A stretch of DNA of 40,299 nucleotides from Bacteroidota bacterium (lineage in GTDB: Bacteria; Bacteroidota; Bacteroidia; UKL13-3): NCBI GenBank assembly GCA_947491825.1, contig CANLLM010000009.1, positions 1 to 40,299 on the forward strand, read 5' to 3'. Within the stretch, counting starts at the first letter, position 1; each line of letters starts with the position of its first letter. The notes under the pieces were generated by a model that saw nothing but the letters and a program-made list of their open reading frames with translations, had not been told where the DNA came from and made no database searches. Below are positions 9,030-16,777 of the stretch, in pieces. A program made the translations under genes and the position numbers.

Positions 9030-10109
9030 ATGTATAAACGAATAGTAATTTTTGTCAGCCTATTTTTTGTGGTGCACCAAATAGTTGCACAAGTAAAAAA
9101 AGATTCGGTTACTTTAACTTTGGCTGGTGGGGTTGATTTATATTATGGTTACCACTCATCAAACCAAACAGATATACGCTACTATGTTTCGCATGCCAAA
9201 CACAACCAACTTAATTTAAACCTGGCTTACCTTAATTTAAATTTTAGTTACCAACGGTTTAGGGCCAATATTGTTCCGGCTACGGGTACTTACATGTTTG
9301 CTAATTATGATGCCGAACATCAAACAGCGCAGCATATGGTACTTGCTAATGCGGGTTATCTTTTAAGTAAGAAAAAAAACATTTGGATTGATGCAGGGAT
9401 ATTAAATGCACCATACACATTAGAAACTCCATTCTCGAAAGACCAATTGATGTACACCCGATCGTTGGCATCAGAATATAGCCCATACTTTATTACAGGT
9501 GCACGTTTAACGGCTCCACTGAATAAGAAATTAACTTTTTACGGTTATTTGATAAACGGATGGCAACAAGTTAAAGATGTAAACAATTCGCTAAGCATAG
9601 GAACCACCCTTGAATACAAGCCTGACAGCCTGAATACCTTTGTATCAACTTTTTATGCAGGCGATGAGAAATCAACCCTAAACCCCAATTTTAACATGCG
9701 TTATTACACAGACATGCAGTGGACGGCCAACTTAAATAAATGGAATTTGGGGGCTGTGGCTTCTATTGGTTTGCAACAAAAATCAAACAACCTCAACACA
9801 AACCTAAACCACATTTGGTGGCAAGCTACATGTATAGCTAAATATAATTTTAACGCAAAACATAGTATGGCTGGCCGTTTAGAATACTTCAACGACCAAC
9901 ACCAAAGCATAATTACGCCTTTGTATAACATGGCAAGTTTTGATGCCTTAGGAAGCAGTTTGTGTTATTCGTTTAAATTAAAACGTAACGCTATATTCAG
10001 GGTGGAGGGCAAACATTTGTACAGCACGGATAAAATACAAGCCGATAAAAACAACAAAGCCACGAATCAATCGTGGCTTGCTGTGGGTAATGTGACCATT
10101 TGGTTTTAG
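9030..10109 (+). CDS. Outer-membrane beta-barrel (porin-like) protein
   Basis: Signal peptide MYKRIVIFVSLFFVVHQIVAQ, beta-strand pattern with C-terminal aromatic (WLAVGNVTIWF); start at ATG 9030, 8 nt after the SIMPL stop (likely operon). Confidence 0.7.
   Translation: MYKRIVIFVSLFFVVHQIVAQVKKDSVTLTLAGGVDLYYGYHSSNQTDIRYYVSHAKHNQLNLNLAYLNLNFSYQRFRANIVPATGTYMFANYDAEHQTAQHMVLANAGYLLSKKKNIWIDAGILNAPYTLETPFSKDQLMYTRSLASEYSPYFITGARLTAPLNKKLTFYGYLINGWQQVKDVNNSLSIGTTLEYKPDSLNTFVSTFYAGDEKSTLNPNFNMRYYTDMQWTANLNKWNLGAVASIGLQQKSNNLNTNLNHIWWQATCIAKYNFNAKHSMAGRLEYFNDQHQSIITPLYNMASFDALGSSLCYSFKLKRNAIFRVEGKHLYSTDKIQADKNNKATNQSWLAVGNVTIWF
10057..10079 (-). terminator. Intrinsic terminator for dihydroorotase, embedded in the convergent OM protein CDS
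   Basis: Perfect 9-bp stem AAGCCACGA-TTGAT-TCGTGGCTT on minus strand followed by TGTTGTTTTTATC. Confidence 0.6.
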
Positions 10110-11443
10110 CGGTTAAATTTTAACCTTAAGCCAAATTTACTTTCATCAAATTTTCCGTTCTCGTATACCAAATGACCACTAACTACGGTATGGGTAACAA
10201 CCGAGTTAAAGGTTATGCCTTCAAACGGACTCCAGCCACATTTGTATAACAAGTTACTTTTATCAACCGTATAATTTTTGTTTAAATCAACCAAAACCAA
10301 ATCGGCATAATAACCTTCGCGTATAAAACCACGTCTGTCTATTTCAAACATTTCTGCCACGTTGTGACACATTTTTTGCACAATGGTTTCTAACGATATT
10401 TTACCTTGATGGTAAAACTCCAACATGGCATTTAACGCATGTTGAACTAATGGTCCACCAGAAGGGGCTGACAAAAAAGGATGGCTTTTCTCTTCTATGG
10501 TATGCGGAGCATGGTCGGTTGCAATTACATCTATCGTACCATCTAATACAGCCGCAAAAATTGCATCTCTATCTGCAGGAGTTTTAACCGCAGGATTCCA
10601 TTTTATTAGGTTACCTTTCGTAGCATAATCCGCATCACTAAACCACAAGTGGTGTATACATGCTTCAGCTGTAATTCGTTTCTGGCTTAATGGAATATCA
10701 TTGCGGAATAAACTTAATTCTTTAGCTGTACTGATGTGTAAAATATGCAAACGGGTATTGTGCTTCTTGGCCAAATCAACCGCAAAAGAAGACGACTTGT
10801 AGCAAGCTTCTTCGTTTCTGATGATGGGATGAAACGAGGCATCAATATGATCTCCGTATTGGGCTTTAATAGCTGCCAAGTTTGCCTTCACCAAAGGATC
10901 ATCCTCGCAGTGGGTCGCAATTAAAGTTTTTACTTCGGCAAAAATGCGTTCCAATGCATTGGGATCATCCACCAACATATCGCCTGTTGATGACCCCATA
11001 AAAATTTTAACTCCACAAACCGTTGCCGGATCAATACGTAACAACTCGTTTATATTGATATTGGTGGTACCCATAAAAAACGAATAGTTAGCCAATGAGC
11101 ACTGCGCAGCACGGGCATATTTTTGCTCTAACAACTCTATGGTTATTGCACTTGGCGAGGTATTTGGCATTTCCATGAAACTGGTTGTACCACCTGCTAC
11201 GGCTGCTTTAGCTTCGGTATAAATTTCTCCTTTATGTGTTAAACCGGGCTCTCTAAAATGCACTTGGTCGTCTATAACACCGGGCATTAAATACAAGCCT
11301 TCGGCATTGATCACTTTATCTGCGGGCATGGCAATACCATTAGTATCAATTTTTTCTATGATGTTATTTTTAATAAAAACATCTGCAAAATATACTTTGC
11401 CTTCGTTAACTAATTTGGCGTTTCTAATTAATAATGTACCCAT
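10106..11443 (-). CDS. pyrC: Dihydroorotase
   Basis: GVIDDQVHFREPGLTHKGEIYTEAKAAVAGGTTSFMEMPNT, VIATDHAPHT, LSAPSGGPLVQ motifs. Confidence 0.93.
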   Translation of the reverse strand: MGTLLIRNAKLVNEGKVYFADVFIKNNIIEKIDTNGIAMPADKVINAEGLYLMPGVIDDQVHFREPGLTHKGEIYTEAKAAVAGGTTSFMEMPNTSPSAITIELLEQKYARAAQCSLANYSFFMGTTNININELLRIDPATVCGVKIFMGSSTGDMLVDDPNALERIFAEVKTLIATHCEDDPLVKANLAAIKAQYGDHIDASFHPIIRNEEACYKSSSFAVDLAKKHNTRLHILHISTAKELSLFRNDIPLSQKRITAEACIHHLWFSDADYATKGNLIKWNPAVKTPADRDAIFAAVLDGTIDVIATDHAPHTIEEKSHPFLSAPSGGPLVQHALNAMLEFYHQGKISLETIVQKMCHNVAEMFEIDRRGFIREGYYADLVLVDLNKNYTVDKSNLLYKCGWSPFEGITFNSVVTHTVVSGHLVYENGKFDESKFGLRLKFNR

Positions 11444-11685
11444 AGTGCGAAGATAAGTGATTTATAATTTCTTCGCCATAAAAATGGGTATAAGAGAACG
11501 GTTTATTCAGCTTCATTTATTTGTAATGTAAGCATACTTCACGCCAACGATTATCCATTATATTGATAGTTACAGGTAACTAAAAGCAAAACTAAACACA
11601 CCATTTGTATAATAACAAATTGAAGTAAGTTGATTCATGTTGTTTTACCAATTTTATTTCAGTACATTCGAAAAAATATCAAGAC

Positions 11686-11868
11686 ATGTTTAATAAATTT
11701 ACAATAACTGACAAAATTTTGTTCGTGTGTGCGCTCCTATCACTTATTTTTTCTGAAGTGCTCTATTTTCAGGGAGAAAAAGAGGATGGTAGTTTTGTAG
11801 GTCTTTGGGTACCATCAATTTTGGCCTTTGGCATTTATCTTAAAATGATTAATAACTCAAAAAAATGA
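11686..11868 (+). CDS. Small membrane protein, unknown function (60 aa)
   Basis: Two hydrophobic segments; ATGA overlap with a downstream mini-ORF. Confidence 0.5.
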   Translation: MFNKFTITDKILFVCALLSLIFSEVLYFQGEKEDGSFVGLWVPSILAFGIYLKMINNSKK

Positions 11869-11960
11869 CAGCTCTTATACCCTATTTTGCTGGTTTAATA
11901 ACCATACTATTTGGAATTGGGTTTGGCCTAGCCATTACCCAAACAAATAAAAAAAAATAG
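11865..11960 (+). CDS. Tiny putative membrane protein, 31 aa (MTALIPYFAGLITILFGIGFGLAITQTNKKK)
   Basis: ATG overlaps the upstream stop (ATGA); one TM helix with a lysine tail; followed by a terminator-like hairpin; not in the supplied ORF track. Confidence 0.45.
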   Translation: MTALIPYFAGLITILFGIGFGLAITQTNKKK

Positions 11961-11976
11961 TACATTTTACAACCTG

Positions 11977-12018
11977 CACGCAACAAAAAAGTCTATAAAT
12001 GGATTTATTTGTTGCGTG
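11977..12018 (+). terminator. Intrinsic terminator-like hairpin after the small-ORF pair
   Basis: CACGCAACAAA ... TTTGTTGCGTG, perfect 11-bp inverted repeat followed by TTTAATT. Confidence 0.55.
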
Positions 12019-12101
12019 TTTAATTCACAGTGCACGCTAATAAATTACATTTTTGATTATTTAAATGTAATTTTATAACCTATTAATAAGCAATCACAAC
12101 A

Positions 12102-13001
12102 ATGAATTTTAACAACACATTTAATGCTGCTTACCATCACTTGCTTTCGGAGCAGACACAAAAAAAGGGTGAGCGAATTATTTTAGTTATAGCGATATGC
12201 AGTTTTATAATTCATTTAATTACTATCGGCCTTTCTTATTTTGATGTGATACACTTTAGTGAAATCAATGGATTAACCAGTAATCCAATAGCAGCCATTT
12301 ACACTCCGTTTTCATTCATTTTGGTGTACGAGGTTTATTTACTTATTTATTACCTGCCTAAATCGCTTACCATCTATATTACCAAACAGTATGAGATCAT
12401 TCTTTTAATTATTATCAGGCGGTTGTTTAAAGACTTATCTAACTTAACACTATCATCTGATTGGTTTACCATTAAATACGACTTACAATTTACCTACGAC
12501 TTATTAACTTCCATTGTATTGTTTTACTTGATTTATTTGTTTTACAAACAGGGTTTAAAGAGCAAAAACAGCCGATTAACCGAAGAGGCCAATGAGTTAG
12601 GCAAAACCAGGTATGTAAAAATTAAAAAAATAATAGCTGCATGTTTAGTACCCGTTGTGTTAATGCTTGCTATTTATTCGTTTATAAATTGGTTTATTGG
12701 CGTATTTAAAATGCCTGAAGAATCAATTGAACTATTTAAGAATATAAATAATGTATTTTTTGAGCACTTTTTTTCATTGTTGGTTATTGTGGATGTGCTG
12801 CTACTGCTGGTATCTTTTTTTTATAGCGATCAATTTCATAAAGTAATCCGTAATTCTGGATTTATTATTTCAACTATATTAATACGCTTGTCGTTTACTG
12901 TGGAAGGCATCATGAATAATGCATTAATTATAGTGGCCATTGTATTTGGCCTAATTATACTTGTTATACAAAATAAATTTGAAGCCCAAATTAAGCAATA
13001 G
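12102..13001 (+). CDS. Multi-pass membrane protein of unknown function
   Basis: Intact 299-aa ORF with about 6-7 hydrophobic segments; no recognisable family motif. Confidence 0.65.
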   Translation: MNFNNTFNAAYHHLLSEQTQKKGERIILVIAICSFIIHLITIGLSYFDVIHFSEINGLTSNPIAAIYTPFSFILVYEVYLLIYYLPKSLTIYITKQYEIILLIIIRRLFKDLSNLTLSSDWFTIKYDLQFTYDLLTSIVLFYLIYLFYKQGLKSKNSRLTEEANELGKTRYVKIKKIIAACLVPVVLMLAIYSFINWFIGVFKMPEESIELFKNINNVFFEHFFSLLVIVDVLLLLVSFFYSDQFHKVIRNSGFIISTILIRLSFTVEGIMNNALIIVAIVFGLIILVIQNKFEAQIKQ

Positions 13002-13032
13002 CTAACTCCGCCAAGCATATTTAGCTATTTAA

Positions 13033-13329
13033 TATAATTACATAAACCAGTTTAATACCACAGAGGTAATTATTATTCCTGAACCGTATTTGTATGCTGC
13101 GGCCCACTTTAGCTCTATTGAAAGACTAGGCAATTACACCTGTAATCTAACCAAAACAATTCCATTTAAGCGTATATACGTTTCAAGCCTTTAGCAGCAA
13201 CGTAAATTAAAAGTATTGGTTTTATTTCAAAATAGACAGTTTATTGAGATTGTTGGAGGTGAACATGGCTCTCTGTTTGAAAGTCAAACGGCAAAGACTG
13301 AATTTAACAAATTTATAAGTAGCCACTAA
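13033..13329 (+). pseudogene. 5'-truncated gene remnant with one in-frame stop; possible alpha/beta-hydrolase C-terminus
   Basis: Single frame: ...INQFNTTEVIIIPEPYLYAAAHFSSIERLGNYTCNLTKTIPFKRIYVSSL*QQRKLKVLVLFQNRQFIEIVGGEHGSLFESQTAKTEFNKFISSH*; no start codon, internal TAG at 13192-13194. Confidence 0.45.
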
Positions 13330-13400
13330 TTATAAAACCTACCGCTAATGACTATTTATTCAAATCATAGCTGTAGGTCTTTCTATCTGTTCATTTTGGC

Positions 13401-14018
13401 TTACTTCTTCCACTTAATGGAACAACCTATGGCCTTTGTATTGGTTTTAGTTATTGTTTTCCCATTTAGTAATGCATTAACAGCCAATTCAACATACTTT
13501 TCTTGGGCTAGTTTATCGTCTTCATAATTATCGTCAATTCCACCAATGTAGGCTAACGTATTTCCTGCTTTAGTTTTTTGCAAGACAAATACATGAGGGG
13601 TACGTGTGGCTCCATATATTTTGGCAATTTGTTGGGTTTCATCATGCAAATACACAAATGGATATTTTTTTGCTTTGGCCAATTCTTGCATCTTGGCGTA
13701 ACTATCTTCAGGCTCCCGCTTCGCATCATTTGGGTTGATGGCAATTACAGGGTAACCTCTTGCTGCAAATTTGTTGTGGAGGTTAATAATGCGTTGCTCG
13801 TATGCTTGAGAGAAAGGGCAATGGTTACAGGTAAACACCACAATAAATCCTTTGGCTTTCTTAAAATCGGCCAATTTTACCATTTTACCATCTACGTTAC
13901 GTAGGTTAAAATCGGTGGCTACAGCGCCAATTTGATATCCGGTAGTTTCAGCTTGTTTAAATGCCGTTGCACCAAATACTATGGTTACAATGGCAAACAA
14001 TGCGATTTTTTTTTTCAT
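13401..14018 (-). CDS. Thioredoxin-fold/redoxin family protein (AhpC/TSA-like), exported
   Basis: Signal peptide, GAVATDFNLRNVDGKMVKLADF, VVFTCNHCPFSQAYEQRI (CxxC). Confidence 0.85.
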   Translation of the reverse strand: MKKKIALFAIVTIVFGATAFKQAETTGYQIGAVATDFNLRNVDGKMVKLADFKKAKGFIVVFTCNHCPFSQAYEQRIINLHNKFAARGYPVIAINPNDAKREPEDSYAKMQELAKAKKYPFVYLHDETQQIAKIYGATRTPHVFVLQKTKAGNTLAYIGGIDDNYEDDKLAQEKYVELAVNALLNGKTITKTNTKAIGCSIKWKK

Positions 14019-14136
14019 GTTGTTTGCGTTTTATTACCTACAAATATGAATAATAATTACTGATTTTTTTAGCAGTGAGAGGTTAATAGAACTGTGACGG
14101 TTATTTTACTGTGGGAGAAGAGCTGAAACGCTTAGG

Positions 14137-14309
14137 CACAAAGGATGTCTGCGGCATTTTATGTGGTATTCTGAGAATGATGTGAGAGCATATTATTCCT
14201 TTTGTGCCTCGTGATCCCGGGTATTCAGGACTTTGTGTACCTTGTGGTAAAATTTAAACACAAAGGTCACCAAGAAAACATGAAGCACACGAAAGTTGCC
14301 TGCGGCATT
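14137..14309. repeat. Degenerate intergenic repeat, two copies of cacaaagg...tgyctgcggcatt
   Basis: cacaaagg at 14137-14144 and 14259-14266; tgtctgcggcatt at 14146-14158 and tgcctgcggcatt at 14297-14309. Confidence 0.4.
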
Positions 14310-14366
14310 GGAGAGTTTTGAAACGCAGAGGCGCGGCAATTGAACAGGCAGTTATTTGCTAACCAA

Positions 14367-14939
14367 TCAGTGCCACTTCAGGGTTTTAGGAAACTCAAAA
14401 GCCTCTAAATCGTTTAACAACGTTTCTACATGGCCATTAAACAACAACATGTTTTTAAAATCTTGTTTTAAAAATTTATGGTTAACCATGTGTTGCAACA
14501 AATCATCCAAAGGTTTGTAAAACCCATTTACGTTTAACACGCCACAAGGTTTAAAATGAAAACCCAGTTGGCTCCAAGTAAAGGCTTCAAACAACTCCTC
14601 CATGGTACCAATACCGCCAGGTAAAGCAATGCAAGCATCGCACAATTCAAACATTTTAGCTTTACGCTCATGCATACTATCAACCACAATTTGTTGGGTA
14701 AGTCCGGTATGGCCTACTTCTTTATCCATTAAACGTTTGGGTATTACACCAATTACTTCGCCACCTAAACGCAGCATTTCATCGGCAATAATGCCCATTA
14801 TACCCACGTTACCACCACCATAAACCAAACCGTAACCACGTTTGTGCATGTCTTGTATAAGTGCCAATGCTTTGGTTATGTATATTTCTTCATCGCCAAC
14901 AGACGAGCCGCAATAAACAGCAATACGTTTAATCTTCAT
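14367..14939 (-). CDS. LOG family protein (TIGR00730; cytokinin riboside 5'-monophosphate phosphoribohydrolase-like)
   Basis: VYCGSSVGDE, YGGGNVGIMG, SMHERKAKMFELCDACIALPGGIGTMEELFE (PGGxGTxxE). Confidence 0.93.
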   Translation of the reverse strand: MKIKRIAVYCGSSVGDEEIYITKALALIQDMHKRGYGLVYGGGNVGIMGIIADEMLRLGGEVIGVIPKRLMDKEVGHTGLTQQIVVDSMHERKAKMFELCDACIALPGGIGTMEELFEAFTWSQLGFHFKPCGVLNVNGFYKPLDDLLQHMVNHKFLKQDFKNMLLFNGHVETLLNDLEAFEFPKTLKWH

Positions 14940-14944
14940 TGTAA

Positions 14945-16291
14945 TTAAAATCCTTTTCTTTTTGCACGGTTACGCAATACATTTCGGTTTACAGATTGTG
15001 TTTTTCCTCCCGATTTTTTGTATGCCCCACCTAAATTTACTTTTTTGTTTTTATCTTTTTTCTCATGGAATGAAGCGCCTCTTTCTTCAACAACCTTAAC
15101 CGATTTTAAGTAGTTTTTTTCTCTAAGTTTAGGCTTCTCATCATCGCTCATTATTTTAGAAAGTGCTACTTCTTGCGGAAAATCAAGGATGGTAATTTTT
15201 TTATTCATTACCTCTTCTATTTCAACCAAATATTCTTCTTCAGTAGCATTCATTAAACTAATGGCTGTACCATCTTTACCAATACGCCCAGTTCTACCAA
15301 TACGATGCAAATAATCATTGGGATTATCGGGGGTATCAAAATTGATAACATGCGTTACATCCACCACATCTAAACCACGGGCAGCCACATCTGTAGCCAC
15401 CAAAATTCTTATTTCATTCTCAGAAAATTGTCTTAATGCTTCAAAGCGCTGTGTTTGTGGCTTACGCGAGTGCAAAATGCCAATGTTTCCAGCAAAGTTT
15501 TGGTGCAACATGTCAAACAATTTATCGGCATTTTTAATTTTTGATGTAAACACCAATACCTTACCTAACGTTTCATCTGTTTGAAGTAAATGGGTTAATA
15601 AATTAACCTTAGTACCAAAATTAGGCACGTGGTAACCCAATTGAATAATTTTTTCAAGAGGTGTTCCATGCGCTGCCACTTCTACCTTTACAGGGTTATT
15701 AAAAAATTCGGTAAACAGCTTTTCTACCTCTTCGGTAAGTGTAGCCGAAAACAAAATATTTTGTCGTTTAGCAGGCAAATAATCCATGATGGCATTAAGC
15801 TGCGCCCTAAATTCTTGTTCCAGCATTTCATCCACCTCATCAATAACCAACCTTTGTATACTGGTTAATTTAATAGCACCAATGCTGGCCAAATCTATTA
15901 ACCTTCCGGGAGTAGATACCAGCACATCTAAACCCGCAAAAACCATTGCTTTTTGTTTATTGATGTTACCACCGCCATAAATGGCTCCTGCCCTAACACT
16001 CATGTATTTAGTTAAACGATTTACCTCGCCATAAACCTGTAATACCAGCTCGCGGGTTGGCACAATAATGAGCACACGCGGATGGCGTTGTTCAGAAAAT
16101 TTTAATTGCCTTAATATGGGTAATAAGTAGGCAAAGGTTTTACCTGTTCCAGTTTGTGCTATAGCAACCACATCGCGCCCCGACATTACTACCGGGAATG
16201 CTTCAATTTGCACAGGAGTTGGATGTATGTATTCCAAATCTTCCAATGCCTTAAGCAGTGGGTTGTTAATGTTTAAGTCTTTAAAATTCAT
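14945..16291 (-). CDS. DEAD/DEAH-box RNA helicase
   Basis: AQTGTGKT, PTRELVLQ, motif II DEVD, SAT, RIGRTGR; basic C-terminal tail. Confidence 0.93.
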   Translation of the reverse strand: MNFKDLNINNPLLKALEDLEYIHPTPVQIEAFPVVMSGRDVVAIAQTGTGKTFAYLLPILRQLKFSEQRHPRVLIIVPTRELVLQVYGEVNRLTKYMSVRAGAIYGGGNINKQKAMVFAGLDVLVSTPGRLIDLASIGAIKLTSIQRLVIDEVDEMLEQEFRAQLNAIMDYLPAKRQNILFSATLTEEVEKLFTEFFNNPVKVEVAAHGTPLEKIIQLGYHVPNFGTKVNLLTHLLQTDETLGKVLVFTSKIKNADKLFDMLHQNFAGNIGILHSRKPQTQRFEALRQFSENEIRILVATDVAARGLDVVDVTHVINFDTPDNPNDYLHRIGRTGRIGKDGTAISLMNATEEEYLVEIEEVMNKKITILDFPQEVALSKIMSDDEKPKLREKNYLKSVKVVEERGASFHEKKDKNKKVNLGGAYKKSGGKTQSVNRNVLRNRAKRKGF

Positions 16292-16378
16292 ATCCTTTTG
16301 CCCCGTATTTTTCCAATATATTTTAACCTTATTCAGTACACATTAATTCTTAAGTAAAACAATTATCAGCCACAGATT

Positions 16379-16740
16379 ACTCTGCGGTAAAATCTTCACT
16401 CAAGTAAATTATTTTTACACTTCTATCAAAACATTACTTCAACACATTGCGAAGCAATCTCCTTTACTCGAATTCACGTAATGCAATGCCTCTCCTATTT
16501 CTCTGTGAAACTCCTTTACATCTGCGGTAAAAATAAAAACGCAGAGGTTCTTTACAAAGTCTTGCGAAGATTTTGAGCAAAGTCGATTTCAGAGTGAGAG
16601 GCTCACAGAGCAACGCCTCTTGCATTAGGGAGGATTATCTTAAGTATAATTATCATCCTTAATTCATTACGAAGTAATCTCCTTTACGCTATTATTCGAA
16701 TTGCTATGTCTCTATTTGAACTCTGCGGTAAATATACGCC
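16379..16740. repeat. Degenerate intergenic repeats (tctgcggtaaa x3; attRcgaagYaatctcctttac x2)
   Basis: tctgcggtaaa at about 16381, 16521 and 16722; attgcgaagcaatctcctttactcgaatt at 16445-16473 versus attacgaagtaatctcctttac...cgaatt at 16666-16702. Confidence 0.5.
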
Positions 16741-16777
16741 AAAACCGATGCAATAGGTGGCTTAGCCATACAAACAC

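Noticed and set aside
11686-11960. Small ORF pair considered as a toxin-antitoxin system
   Set aside because: Both products look membrane-embedded; no DNA-binding antitoxin or RNA antitoxin is visible. Kept only as an uncharacterised small-protein pair.
14602-15980. + strand ORFs antisense to the LOG and DEAD-box genes
   Set aside because: Spurious shadows; no signal peptide, motif or RBS support.
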